The notes under the pieces: generated by a model
Told to the model about the DNA's origin: nothing
The model's input: the letters and a program-made list of their open reading frames with translations, nothing else
Databases searched by the model: none
In this document: positions 18,108 through 26,923 of the stretch, piece by piece
Layout of the letters: every line of letters starts with the position of its first letter
Position numbering within the stretch: position 1 is the first letter of the stretch
Made by a program: the position numbers and the translations under genes
Assembly: GCA_023663285.1 (NCBI GenBank)
Contig: JAMPHT010000011.1
Coordinates: 1-64,000 of the forward strand
DNA: 64,000 bases
DNA from: Bacillota bacterium
GTDB lineage: Bacteria; Bacillota; Clostridia; Lachnospirales; Lachnospiraceae
Direction: 5' to 3'

Positions 18108-18326
18108 TTAATAATCTTCCTCACTGCCATCATTGCAGTGTCTGCCGTCGCTGCAGTGTTCGCGGCTGCTGTGTCCTCCGCAGCTGCCACCGCACTGTCC
18201 GCTGCCGCACTGTTTGGCGTACGGGCATCCGATGCAGGCCTCACCCCGCTTTTTCGCCCGGTACAGATAAAATATAATACTGCCGATAATGCACAGAAGA
18301 ATCACAATGATGATAAAATTCTCCAT
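18108..18326 (-). CDS. FeoB-associated Cys-rich membrane protein
   Basis: The start at 18326 follows GGAGG by 5 bases. The 72-residue protein has one N-terminal membrane helix (MENFIIIVILLCIIGSIIFY), a KKRG turn, and the motif CxGCPYAKQCGSGQCGGSC. This is the hallmark of the small Cys-rich proteins encoded beside feoB in clostridia, thought to help iron transfer or FeoB assembly. The tail is rich in His, Asp and Ser and adds possible metal ligands. Between it and the HMA gene lies an 8-bp inverted repeat TTTGGAAG/CTTCCAAA (17962-17981). Confidence 0.8.
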   Translation of the reverse strand: MENFIIIVILLCIIGSIIFYLYRAKKRGEACIGCPYAKQCGSGQCGGSCGGHSSREHCSDGRHCNDGSEEDY

Positions 18327-18374
18327 GCCCGCCTCCATACTGCTATCAATTAACTGTTCGGATGAAGAATACCC

Positions 18375-18621
18375 TGTGACGGCACGTCACACTTCCAGTC
18401 ATGCCTGCACAAAGAGGTGGGCTATGCCCCCTCTTGGGCACAAACCAATCCAACGGAGCCTAATGGCTCCGAGAAGAACGCTGTCCAAAGAGGTGGGCTA
18501 AAGCCCCCTCTTGCGTTCTTCAGTGTGAGCAGGCGCTTCCCTGCGCCGTAGAATTTCTTTGCGAAACAGCCTATGCTGTGAGCGAAAACTGCCGAAGGCA
18601 GTTAGAAATTCTTCTCACACT
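18375..18621 (-). repeat. Modular palindromic repeat element, copy A (after feoB)
   Basis: This 250-base gap is built almost wholly of hairpins joined by conserved spacers: GTGAC/GTCAC, two AAGAGG..CCTCTT hairpins, GGAGCC/GGCTCC (18455-18470), GAAGAACGC/GCGTTCTTC, and an outer pair AGTGTGAG (18522) with CTCACACT (18614) enclosing TAGAATTTCT/AGAAATTCT. Spacers such as TTCCAGTCATGCC and CACAAACCAATCC recur in copies B (44690) and C (45502), while the hairpins themselves differ. The feoB stop codon lies right at its edge. Confidence 0.75.
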
Positions 18622-18623
18622 TC

Positions 18624-20633
18624 TCACGCTGCCAGTGCATACTCCGATTTCAGCTGCTTATCCGTCCTTATCACAAGGGCCGCCACTATAGCTATTATAA
18701 CTGCTACAGCCACCAGTCCCGCAATTGCAGCCCCCACATTCAAGGTGCCGGGCGCCGTGATAAGCGTACCGATGGTATATACCAGATAAGCAACTGTATA
18801 GCCTACGCCCAGCTGCAGTCCGATACCGCCCCAAACCCACTTCGCGCTCTTCATCTCGGAATTCATTGCGCCGATCGCCGCAAAGCAGGGCGGAGTGTAA
18901 AGGTTAAACATAAGATATGCAAGAGCCGCAACCTTGGTGATTCCTATGATAGCCGCCGCTTCGGCGCCGTCGCCGATCAGCTCAAGCTCTTCCACGTCGA
19001 TCAGGTTCTCAAGGCCCACAAAGCATACCGCCAGGGTACCTACCACATTTTCCTTTGCGATAAATCCTGTCACTGCCGCCGCTGCCAGCTGCCAGCTCAA
19101 GACGCCAACAATGGGCACCAGCAGATAAGCAAAGGGCGTTGCGATAGACGCCAGGATAGAGGAGCTTGCAGCGCCGGGCTCATCGCCCACCACCTGCAGA
19201 CTCCAAGTAAAGGTCTGCATGATCTGAACCACCGTGTTGCACAGCAGGATAATAGTCGCCGCCTTGACAATGTACGCCCAGCCCCTGCTGCACATGGACT
19301 TGAACGCGCCCCACAGAGAGGGAAGCTTATACTCCGGCAGCTCGATGATGAAGAAGGACTTCCTCGCCTTATAGCCTGCGATCTTATTCACCAGCAAAGC
19401 TCCCAGGAAGATCAGGACGATGCCGGAAAGATACATCAGCGCACTCACCCAGCCTGCGCCGCCAAAGAAGGAGCCTGCGAAAAGAGCAATCACGGGAATC
19501 TTAGCGCCGCAGGGCATAAAAGGAGAAAGCATTGCCGTGGCTCTGCGCTCACGCTCATTGCGGATGGTACGGCTGGCCATGATGCCGGGAACCGCACAAC
19601 CGATGGTGATGACAAAGGGAATCACGGACTTGCCGGAAAGCCCAACCTTTTTGAAAATAGGATCGAGCACCACCGCCACTCTGGACATATACCCGCAATC
19701 CTCCAGAAGCGCAATCAGGAAATACATCACCATGACTAACGGCAAGAAACCGATGACTGCAATCACGCCGCCGATCACGCCGTCCACCAGTAAAGCCGAC
19801 AGCAGGGGGGAAGCATTTTCCAGCAGTCCGCCTACCCATTCCTGGAAAGCTTCCAGCCAGCCCACCAGAGTGTCAGCAAAGAAAGGACCCACCCATGCCT
19901 GGGAAATCTCAAACACCAGCCACATCACTACCGCAAAAATAGGGATGCCCAACCACTTATTGGTCAGGACCGCGTCGATCTTGTCATTGATATTCTTCTC
20001 TTTGGTCAGGACCTTACGGCTCTCCACTTCTTTTACGATCTTGTTCACAAAGTCAAAACGCTTACGGTCAGCCGTCTCCACTGCATTTTTATCTGTCAGA
20101 TCCACATCGCCCTGGCTGTAGGGGGCCTTCTGAAACGTATTTGCATGAGATACAGCCGCCTCCACTACCTCCTTCAGACCCTCTGCGGAGGTGGAGACCG
20201 TATTGATCACCGGGCAGCCCAGCTTTTCGGACAATGCCGCGGTGTCGATCTTTGTTTCCTTCTTCTCGTTGATGTCGCTCTTGTTCAGGGCAACCACCAC
20301 AGGAATGCCCAACTCCAGAAGCTGCGTGGTAAAGAAAAGGCTGCGGCTTAAATTGCTGGCGTCCACGATGTTGATGATGACGTCCGGATTCTCCTTCTTT
20401 ACATAGGCGCTTGTGATGCTTTCCTCGCTGGTAAAGGGAGACATGGAGTATGCGCCGGGAAGGTCAACGGCAATCAACTGTTCTTCGCCGCCGTAATAAG
20501 CCTTCTTGATAGGGTGCTCCTTCTTATCCACTGTAACACCCGCCCAGTTTCCCACCTTTTCATTGCGCCCCGTCAGGGCATTGTACATTGTTGTCTTGCC
20601 GGAGTTGGGATTACCGGTCAATGCGATTCTCAT
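18624..20633 (-). CDS. feoB: Ferrous iron transporter FeoB
   Basis: The 669-residue protein begins with a GTPase domain: G1 GNPNSGKTT (8-16), G3 DLPG (about 58-61), G4 NKSD (about 117-120). The FeoB helical insertion follows, then a membrane domain from about residue 230 with two Gate-type repeats carrying the conserved GCAVPG and PCGAKIPV stretches with their cysteines. It imports Fe2+ across the cytoplasmic membrane. AAAGGAGGG lies before the start. It is 196 bases downstream of feoA in the same direction, and a TTAG-N6-CTAA operator-like site lies between them, so iron-responsive repression is likely. The C-terminus is short and ends in the repeat element edge. Confidence 0.95.
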   Translation of the reverse strand: MRIALTGNPNSGKTTMYNALTGRNEKVGNWAGVTVDKKEHPIKKAYYGGEEQLIAVDLPGAYSMSPFTSEESITSAYVKKENPDVIINIVDASNLSRSLFFTTQLLELGIPVVVALNKSDINEKKETKIDTAALSEKLGCPVINTVSTSAEGLKEVVEAAVSHANTFQKAPYSQGDVDLTDKNAVETADRKRFDFVNKIVKEVESRKVLTKEKNINDKIDAVLTNKWLGIPIFAVVMWLVFEISQAWVGPFFADTLVGWLEAFQEWVGGLLENASPLLSALLVDGVIGGVIAVIGFLPLVMVMYFLIALLEDCGYMSRVAVVLDPIFKKVGLSGKSVIPFVITIGCAVPGIMASRTIRNERERRATAMLSPFMPCGAKIPVIALFAGSFFGGAGWVSALMYLSGIVLIFLGALLVNKIAGYKARKSFFIIELPEYKLPSLWGAFKSMCSRGWAYIVKAATIILLCNTVVQIMQTFTWSLQVVGDEPGAASSSILASIATPFAYLLVPIVGVLSWQLAAAAVTGFIAKENVVGTLAVCFVGLENLIDVEELELIGDGAEAAAIIGITKVAALAYLMFNLYTPPCFAAIGAMNSEMKSAKWVWGGIGLQLGVGYTVAYLVYTIGTLITAPGTLNVGAAIAGLVAVAVIIAIVAALVIRTDKQLKSEYALAA

Positions 20634-20702
20634 AGGAATTCCCTCCTTTAAAACATTTAACTATATGCTAATCCTTTCGGAATTAGTCTCTTGCAATAAA
20701 TA

Positions 20703-20716
20703 TTAGTATCAACTAA
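20703..20716. promoter_or_regulatory. Operator-like site TTAG-N6-CTAA upstream of feoB
   Basis: TTAG-tatcaa-CTAA is an inverted repeat with the same half-sites and spacing as two sites upstream of feoA. It resembles DtxR/IdeR-family metal-regulator boxes. A weaker palindrome CTAAT/ATTAG lies just nearer the gene at 20667-20685. Confidence 0.5.
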
Positions 20717-20829
20717 CCTCTGTATAAAAAAATATGCCTTACCTGAACATTTCCCCTCCGCTGCCGCAACTACAGAATCAATCGTTTATGCCGGAGATAT
20801 CAGCGGCGAAGAACCCACTGCTTTTTCGT

Positions 20830-21066
20830 TCAGACGCAGATGGCTTCCGCCAGCTGATTGTCAATATTATACCTTCCGTCCTTGATAGAGACCACACAGC
20901 CGCCCTTTAAATGGGAAACCACGGTGATACTCTCCCCGCTGTAACAGCCAAGGGAAAACAGAAAAGCGCTTAATTCCTCGTCATCCGTCTCGATCTGCTG
21001 AATCACATATTCTGTTCCTTCTACGGCGTCCTTCAGCGTCATATCTGCCACCTTCTGTCCTTTCAA
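20830..21066 (-). CDS. feoA: Ferrous iron transport protein FeoA
   Basis: This 78-residue SH3-like protein is read from a TTG at 21066, 6 bases after GAGG. It shows the FeoA features: a Leu/Lys-rich N-terminus, an acidic middle (IETDDEEL), LFSLGCYSGESITVVS, and the closing basic strand with VVSIKDGRYNIDNQLAEAI. FeoA binds FeoB and is thought to control its GTPase activity. A near-consensus promoter with two operator-like repeats lies upstream, making this the probable head of the iron-uptake transcript. Confidence 0.88.
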   Translation of the reverse strand: MKGQKVADMTLKDAVEGTEYVIQQIETDDEELSAFLFSLGCYSGESITVVSHLKGGCVVSIKDGRYNIDNQLAEAICV

Positions 21067-21088
21067 AGTTATCCTCAGCTAAGTCAAA

Positions 21089-21137
21089 TTAGCAAGCACT
21101 AACCTGTGCGTTCAAAAAGTAGTTAGCATCTACTAAC
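21089..21137. promoter_or_regulatory. Two TTAG-N6-CTAA operator-like sites upstream of feoA
   Basis: TTAG-caagca-CTAA (21089-21102) and GTTAG-catcta-CTAAC (21122-21137) share half-sites and spacing with the feoB site. Both lie just downstream of the feoA -10 box, where a bound repressor would block transcription. A DtxR/IdeR-type iron repressor is the natural candidate; none is encoded in this window. Confidence 0.55.
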
Positions 21138-21144
21138 CACTAAT

Positions 21145-21173
21145 ATATTACCCACCTGAAATGATTTTGTCAA
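21145..21173 (-). promoter_or_regulatory. Promoter of feoA
   Basis: TTGACA (21168-21173) and TAATAT (21145-21150) are 17 bases apart on the minus strand, with operator-like repeats immediately downstream. Confidence 0.65.
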
Positions 21174-21213
21174 CCCCTTCGCCATATTTTTTTGTAACAA
21201 ATCATGGCAAATC

Positions 21214-22668
21214 CTAATGGTGCCTCCAGGTAGTCCTGGAGAACAGGATCAAGATCGGGAAGATCTCCAGTCTGCCCGCCAGCATATCTACGATCAGCAC
21301 CAACTTGGAAAAGGTGCTGTAGACGGAAAAATTACAGGTGGGTCCCACCAGCTCAAAGCCCGGCCCGATATTATTGAAGCAGGCCAGCACCGCTGAAATA
21401 TTGGTGGTAATGGAAAAACCGTCCAGAGAGACCAGCAGGCAGCTGAGCCCCATAATGATGATGTAGGCCGCCAGATAAGCGTTCGTATTCTGCAGAACCT
21501 TCTCGCTTATGGGATTCCCGTTCATGCGCACCACTTCCACCTTCTGGGGATGCACTACCTGGCGCACGCTTCTTTGCAGACTCTTGATCACCAGAAGCAT
21601 TCTGCCGCACTTAAAGCCGCCGCCGGTGCTGCCTGCGCTGGCTCCTATCACCATCAGGCACAGCAGGATCGCCTTGGAAAAGCCGGGCCACAGGTCGAAA
21701 TCCGTGGTGGCAAAGCCGGTGGTGGTCACAATGGAGGCAACCTGGAACGCCGCGTGCCGGATAGTTTCTCGAAGCGTCCCGTAAAAGCCCCTCAGATCCA
21801 GCACGATCAATAAGATGCTCCCCGCCACTATCCCTAAATACAGCCGAAGCTCTTCATCCTTGAGCACTGCCTTGAACTGCCGGATGAGCAGCATATAATA
21901 GCAGCTGAAGTTCACACCGAACAACAGCATAAACACGGTACACACGTTCTGGATATAGGGACTGTAGCCTGCTATGCTGTCATTCCGCACGCCAAAGCCG
22001 CCGGTTCCCGCCGTTCCCAGGGCGGTACACACCGACTCAAACAGGGACATCCCGCCGATCAGCAGAAAGATCACATTCAGTATAGTAAGTATAATATAGA
22101 GCAGATACAGGATGCTCGCCGTCTTTTTCATTCTGGGCACCAGCTTCCCTACATTGGGTCCGGGGCTTTCCGCCCGAAGCAGATGCATGGTAAAGCCGTT
22201 GTCACTGCCTCCCACAGAAGAAATAGCCAACAGGAACACCAGGACGCCCATGCCCCCCAGCCAATGGCTGAAGCTGCGCCAGTACAAAATTCCTTTGGGA
22301 AGTCCCTCCACCGCAGGCAGGATGGAAGCTCCCGTGGTGGTAAAGCCGGATACGATCTCAAAAAAAGCGTCAATAAACCTGGGGATCGCACCTGAAATAC
22401 AGAAAGGAAGGCATCCCAGCAGACTCATGATGATCCAGCTGATCCCCACACAGGCAAGACCTTCCTTGGCGTAAAACTTATTTTTGGAGCCCCGACTGAG
22501 CCATATCAAAAGCCAAGCCACCACAAGTATGATGACCAGGCTCCAGGCAAAGCCCCGGACAGCCTCAAACTCTCTTTGAAACAAACTGATCAACAGCGCC
22601 GGCACCATGAATACCCCTTCCACCAACAGTATTCTGCCGACAAATCTTCCCATCATTTTATAGTTCAT
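21214..22668 (-). CDS. trkH: Potassium uptake protein TrkH
   Basis: From the ATG at 22668, preceded by AGGTGAGAG (a GTG four codons earlier is possible), the protein is 484 residues with about ten hydrophobic segments. It carries the four P-loop filter regions of the Trk/Ktr family: GFTTTGAS, GTAGTGGFG, VTTTGFAT and FNNIGPGF. It forms the membrane pore for K+ uptake. The gating partner trkA is immediately upstream, with 27 bases between, so they are one operon. Typical length for the family. Confidence 0.93.
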   Translation of the reverse strand: MNYKMMGRFVGRILLVEGVFMVPALLISLFQREFEAVRGFAWSLVIILVVAWLLIWLSRGSKNKFYAKEGLACVGISWIIMSLLGCLPFCISGAIPRFIDAFFEIVSGFTTTGASILPAVEGLPKGILYWRSFSHWLGGMGVLVFLLAISSVGGSDNGFTMHLLRAESPGPNVGKLVPRMKKTASILYLLYIILTILNVIFLLIGGMSLFESVCTALGTAGTGGFGVRNDSIAGYSPYIQNVCTVFMLLFGVNFSCYYMLLIRQFKAVLKDEELRLYLGIVAGSILLIVLDLRGFYGTLRETIRHAAFQVASIVTTTGFATTDFDLWPGFSKAILLCLMVIGASAGSTGGGFKCGRMLLVIKSLQRSVRQVVHPQKVEVVRMNGNPISEKVLQNTNAYLAAYIIIMGLSCLLVSLDGFSITTNISAVLACFNNIGPGFELVGPTCNFSVYSTFSKLVLIVDMLAGRLEIFPILILFSRTTWRHH

Positions 22669-22695
22669 GGCATCTCTCACCTGTTCACAATCGTA

Positions 22696-24054
22696 CTATT
22701 CAAAAATATCGTTAAGCTGATAGATCCCCCGCTCCCTGTCTGTCACAATGATCAGGGTATCGCCCCGCTCAAAGAAGGAGTCGCCGCCCGGAATCTCCTG
22801 TCTGGGGCCCTTGGTGATGCAGACCACCAGAACGCCCTTTTTCAGCTTCAGATTCTTCAGTGCCACTCCGCAATGTCTGGTATTATCATCCACCGCAAAC
22901 TCCATTGCCTCCATCTGCCCGTCCGCAATGGTGTGTACCGTCAGGGCAGCGCCTGTCTGATTCTTCATGGCCCGCACATAACGCACAATGGTATTACAGC
23001 AGAGCTCCTTAGGACTGATGACGCTGCCCAGCGCCAGATTGCCCAGGATATTGGTATTGTCCATGCGTCCCAGCTTTGTGATGACCTGGGGTACACCGCA
23101 GCTGGCACCATACAGGGATATCACCATGTTCAGCTCGTCCAGCCCCGTCATGGTCACCAGGGCGTCACAGTCCGAAATGCCCTCGCTCTCCAGCAGGAAC
23201 TGGCTGCTGGCATCCCCCTGTATGATGCAGGCCCCCGGCAGCATTGCCGCCAGCGTTTCGCACCTGGCCTTGTCCCGCTCTATCAGCTGTACGCCGATCC
23301 CGCTGCTCAACAGCAGCTTAGCCAGATAGTAGCTGACCCTGCCGCCACCGCAGAGGATCACCCGCTTTACCTTGTGGGTGATGATCCCCAGATTTTTCAG
23401 CAACAGTGTCAAGGTATCTGACGACGCCGTCACAAAGATCCTGTCGCCCTCCCGCAGGACGAAATTTCCGTCGGGGGCTACCGCCGTTCCCTTGCGCAGC
23501 ACCGCGCAGACCAGTATCTTGCATTTGACGATGCTGTTCATATCGTTCAGCGCCACGTTGCAGAGCTTGCTTTTCTCATCCAGCCGCAGCTCCACGATCT
23601 CCACCCTGCCTCTGGCAAAGGTATCACGCTTTAAGAATCCGGGATACCTGAGCAGCCTGGCTGTCTCCGCAGCAGCCTGCTTCTCCGGATTCACCGACAT
23701 GGACAGGGCAAACATCTCCCGCAGGGCATAAATCTGCTCGGTATACTCCGGGTTCCGCACTCTGGCTATGGTATGGATCCCCGGATTCATGCCATGGGCT
23801 GTCATACAGCACAGCAGGTTGATCTCATCCGCCCCCGCCATGGCGATCAGCAGATCCGCCTCCTTTACTCCCGCCTGTTTCAATACATCCATGGACGCGC
23901 AGTTCCCCTGCACCACCATGATGTCGTAACGTTCCTCACTGGATTCCAACGCATTGGGGTTAGAATCTATCAGGGTCAGATCGTCCCCCTCCGCTGAAAG
24001 CTGCCTGGTCAAGGTAGCTCCCATTTTGCCGTCTCCGGCAATAATGATCTTCAC
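22696..24054 (-). CDS. trkA: Trk potassium system regulator TrkA
   Basis: A GTG start lies 9 bases after AAGGAG. The 452-residue cytosolic protein has two Rossmann RCK-N domains, with glycine loops GDGKMG (residues about 7-12) and CGGGRVSYYLA (about 231-241). Each is followed by an RCK-C domain. The family binds NAD(H) or ATP and gates TrkH. Full double-domain length matches bacterial TrkA. Confidence 0.93.
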   Translation of the reverse strand: MKIIIAGDGKMGATLTRQLSAEGDDLTLIDSNPNALESSEERYDIMVVQGNCASMDVLKQAGVKEADLLIAMAGADEINLLCCMTAHGMNPGIHTIARVRNPEYTEQIYALREMFALSMSVNPEKQAAAETARLLRYPGFLKRDTFARGRVEIVELRLDEKSKLCNVALNDMNSIVKCKILVCAVLRKGTAVAPDGNFVLREGDRIFVTASSDTLTLLLKNLGIITHKVKRVILCGGGRVSYYLAKLLLSSGIGVQLIERDKARCETLAAMLPGACIIQGDASSQFLLESEGISDCDALVTMTGLDELNMVISLYGASCGVPQVITKLGRMDNTNILGNLALGSVISPKELCCNTIVRYVRAMKNQTGAALTVHTIADGQMEAMEFAVDDNTRHCGVALKNLKLKKGVLVVCITKGPRQEIPGGDSFFERGDTLIIVTDRERGIYQLNDIFE

Positions 24055-24087
24055 AGCTCTACACTCCTTTTTTTATACTTTTTCCTG

Positions 24088-25425
24088 TTACTGGACGATC
24101 CTGCGCACCGCCAGTATGGTCCGGTACTGTGCCCGGCTGACCTTGATCCCTGTCTTGGCGCTGCTGGCATGTACGATCATACCGCTGCCGATGTACATTG
24201 CCACGTGCCCGTCGTAGCAGATCAGATCCCCCGGCTGGGCATTTTCATAGGACACTCCCGTCCCGGCGCTTCTTTGCTGGTAAGAGGTCCTGGGTATACT
24301 ATATCCGAATTCCTGATACACTCGGTAGGTAAATCCGGAGCAGTCCGCGCCGTTTGTCAGGCTGGTTCCGCCGGACACATAGGGATTACCCACATACTGG
24401 CAGGCAAACTTGGCGATCTTTTTGCCCAGATCGCTCCCTGACGCACTGTCGATCAGGGCGGTATAATTGGTGGTGGCAATGGTCTTGTTTGCCGCATTCT
24501 GAGCCGCCTGCAGCTGCTTCAGCTTCTGCTGGTCCTGCTGGAGCAGCTTTTTCGCCACAGCCGCCTCCCGCCGGGCCTTATCGATCTCCGTATCAAAATT
24601 TGCGGATTCGCGTCTTTTTTTCTCCAGCTTTACATCCAGATCCGCTTTCAGATCCTTCAGCTCTTCTTCGTCCGCCTGCAGCGACAGCTTGTCCTGCTCC
24701 AGATCGTCCCGCTGAAGCTCCAGCTCCGCCTTTTCCAGCTCCAGCCGGTCCCACAGGTCATGCACCTGATCCTTGGCCGTCATATAGGCTTCCAGCCTTC
24801 CCGCGCTGTACTCATATACCTTTTCAATGTAATCCATCTGGTTCAAAATATCGGAAAGTCCTTTCCCCTCCAACAGAGCTCCCAGATAAGATATCTCCTG
24901 ATTCTCATACACCATGCGGGTACAGTCTATCATGCTCTGCTTCTGGAGCTCCTCCCGCTCTACAGCGGCATCATACTCCGCTTCCGTAGCCTCTATCTGC
25001 TGCTGCTTGTCTACGATCTGGCTCCCCTTCTCGGCAAGCTGGTTCTCCTTCTCCTCGATCCGGTCCTCCAGCACCCCGATACTGGCCATGGTGTTCACTA
25101 TCTCCGCGCTCAGATCGGCGATCTGCTCTTCGATCAGATCCTGCTCATCCTCAAGACCTGATATCTGGTCGATGAGAGCCTGGATCTCTTCCTCCCGTTT
25201 GCGGATCTCCTCCTGCACCTCCCCGATGGTGGTAGCCTCCGCCACCATGGAATCAGATGAGACAAAACAGACTGCCCCCGCAGTCAGACCTGCCACCAAT
25301 ATGCAGCTGATAACCTTCCCAATATTTTGTCTGATATTTTGTCTGATGTATTTTCTCATGGAAAAAGCATACCACATTTCCGTATGCTTTTCACCTGTAA
25401 AATTATTAATTTTTCGGCAGCCCAT
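24088..25425 (-). CDS. NlpC/P60 peptidoglycan hydrolase with coiled-coil domain
   Basis: The protein is 445 residues from the ATG at 25425, which has GGAG ten bases upstream; ATGs at 25377 and 25359 are alternatives, the last directly after a hairpin. A membrane segment or signal (about residues 36-60) is followed by a long coiled coil rich in E, Q and K (about 65-310) and a C-terminal NlpC/P60 domain (about 335-445). The catalytic Cys is in GADCSGFTYR and His in DGHVAMY, with VHASS as the third site. This is the PcsB/CwlO-like layout: an exported endopeptidase cutting stem peptides during growth, usually activated through its coiled coil by FtsEX. Confidence 0.88.
   Translation of the reverse strand: MGCRKINNFTGEKHTEMWYAFSMRKYIRQNIRQNIGKVISCILVAGLTAGAVCFVSSDSMVAEATTIGEVQEEIRKREEEIQALIDQISGLEDEQDLIEEQIADLSAEIVNTMASIGVLEDRIEEKENQLAEKGSQIVDKQQQIEATEAEYDAAVEREELQKQSMIDCTRMVYENQEISYLGALLEGKGLSDILNQMDYIEKVYEYSAGRLEAYMTAKDQVHDLWDRLELEKAELELQRDDLEQDKLSLQADEEELKDLKADLDVKLEKKRRESANFDTEIDKARREAAVAKKLLQQDQQKLKQLQAAQNAANKTIATTNYTALIDSASGSDLGKKIAKFACQYVGNPYVSGGTSLTNGADCSGFTYRVYQEFGYSIPRTSYQQRSAGTGVSYENAQPGDLICYDGHVAMYIGSGMIVHASSAKTGIKVSRAQYRTILAVRRIVQ
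25363..25391 (-). terminator. Terminator-like hairpin between asnS and the NlpC/P60 gene
   Basis: AAAAGCATAC pairs with GTATGCTTTT over 10 bp and is followed on the minus strand by TTTTTCC. It lies 50-80 bases beyond the asnS stop and only 3 bases before the ATG at 25359, so it may end asnS transcripts and also limit expression of the downstream gene. Confidence 0.55.
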
Positions 25426-25441
25426 GCAGAATATGCTCCAT

Positions 25442-26833
25442 CTACAGTTCGCAGTTGTTCACCGTTCTGGGGAAAGGCACCACGTCCCGGATATTGCTCA
25501 TACCCGTAAGATACATGACGCACCGCTCAAAGCCCAGCCCGAAGCCTGCGTGGCGCACAGAGCCGTATCTGCGCAGATCCAGGTAAAAACCGTAATCCTC
25601 CTTTTTCAAGCCAAGCTCCTCCATTCTCTGCTCCAGGACCTCCAGCTTATCCTCCCTCTGGCTGCCGCCGATGATCTCACCGATGCCCGGCACCAGACAA
25701 TCCATGGCGGCAACAGTCTTGCCGTCCTCGTTCAGCTTCATATAAAACGCCTTGATCTCCTTCGGATAATCCGTCACAAACACAGGGCGTTTGAAAACCT
25801 CCTCCGTGAGGTAGCGCTCATGCTCGGTCTGCAGATCGCAGCCCCAGAATACCTTATAATCAAAAGCCTCGTTATGCTTTTCAAGGATCTCGATGGCCTC
25901 CGTGTATGTCACGTGTCCGAAATCCGAGTTCGCCACGTGCTCCAGCCGCTCGATCAGACCCTTGTCCACAAACTGGTTAAAGAATGCCATCTCTTCCGGC
26001 GCGTTCTCCAGCACATAGCGGATAATGTATTTCAGCATACTCTCCGCCAGCAGCATATCATCCTTCAGATCCGCAAACGCCATCTCCGGCTCGATCATCC
26101 AGAATTCCGCCGCGTGGCGGGTAGTATTGGAATTTTCCGCCCGGAAGGTAGGTCCGAAGGTATATACATTCTTGAAGGCAAAGGCATAGGTCTCCACGTT
26201 CAGCTGGCCGCTGACGGTGAGATTGGTGGCCTTCCCGAAAAAGTCCTGACTAAAATCCACCTTGCCGTCCCCGGTTTTCGGCACGTTTTCCAGATCCAGG
26301 GTGGTCACCTGGAACATCTCCCCGGCTCCCTCGCAGTCGCTCCCTGTGATCAGGGGGGTGTGTACATAGACAAAATTCCGCTCCATGAAAAAGCTGTGGA
26401 TCGCATATGCGATCAGGGAGCGCACACGGAACACTGCCTGAAAGGTATTGGTCCTGGGACGCAGATGGGAGATCGTGCGCAGATACTCAAAGGTATGACG
26501 CTTCTTCTGTAAGGGATAATCCGCAGTGGAAGGTCCCTCTACCAGGACCTCCGCCGCCTGCAGCTCAAAGGGCTGTTTGGCATCCGGCGTAGCCACAATA
26601 GTACCTGTGATCACCAGCGCGGCTCCCACGTTCATCCTGCAGAGCTCCTGGAAATTAGGCAGCTTCTCCCCGTACACCACCTGCAGAGGCTCAAAAAAGG
26701 TTCCATCGTTGATCACCAGGAATCCGAAATTCTTGGAATCCCTGTTGCTGCGGACCCAGCCGCCAACGGTGACCTCCCTGCCGATATAAGCCTCCCTGTT
26801 GCGATATAGTTCTCTGATATCTGTCAGATCCAT
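25442..26833 (-). CDS. asnS: Asparaginyl-tRNA synthetase
   Basis: The 463-residue class II synthetase has an N-terminal OB-fold anticodon-binding domain (about 12-105, [22 protein letters not shown]) and a catalytic domain with motif 2 ([25 protein letters not shown]) and motif 3 ([15 protein letters not shown]). The wording of these motifs fits AsnRS rather than AspRS. It charges tRNA-Asn. AAGGAGAG precedes the start. No T-box is seen in the short upstream gap; a TATGAT box near 26860 may be its promoter. Confidence 0.95.
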   Translation of the reverse strand: MDLTDIRELYRNREAYIGREVTVGGWVRSNRDSKNFGFLVINDGTFFEPLQVVYGEKLPNFQELCRMNVGAALVITGTIVATPDAKQPFELQAAEVLVEGPSTADYPLQKKRHTFEYLRTISHLRPRTNTFQAVFRVRSLIAYAIHSFFMERNFVYVHTPLITGSDCEGAGEMFQVTTLDLENVPKTGDGKVDFSQDFFGKATNLTVSGQLNVETYAFAFKNVYTFGPTFRAENSNTTRHAAEFWMIEPEMAFADLKDDMLLAESMLKYIIRYVLENAPEEMAFFNQFVDKGLIERLEHVANSDFGHVTYTEAIEILEKHNEAFDYKVFWGCDLQTEHERYLTEEVFKRPVFVTDYPKEIKAFYMKLNEDGKTVAAMDCLVPGIGEIIGGSQREDKLEVLEQRMEELGLKKEDYGFYLDLRRYGSVRHAGFGLGFERCVMYLTGMSNIRDVVPFPRTVNNCEL

Positions 26834-26923
26834 AGCTTAGACTCTCCTTTTATCATACTATATTTTTCATTTAGGGCAGACCCGCCATTTTATATGACGG
26901 ATGCTGCGTTTACGTCCTCACTT

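Noticed and set aside
24914..26512. A 532-codon plus-strand frame across the NlpC/P60 and asnS genes
   Set aside because: It spans two clear genes on the other strand and resembles no protein family; shadow of biased codon use.
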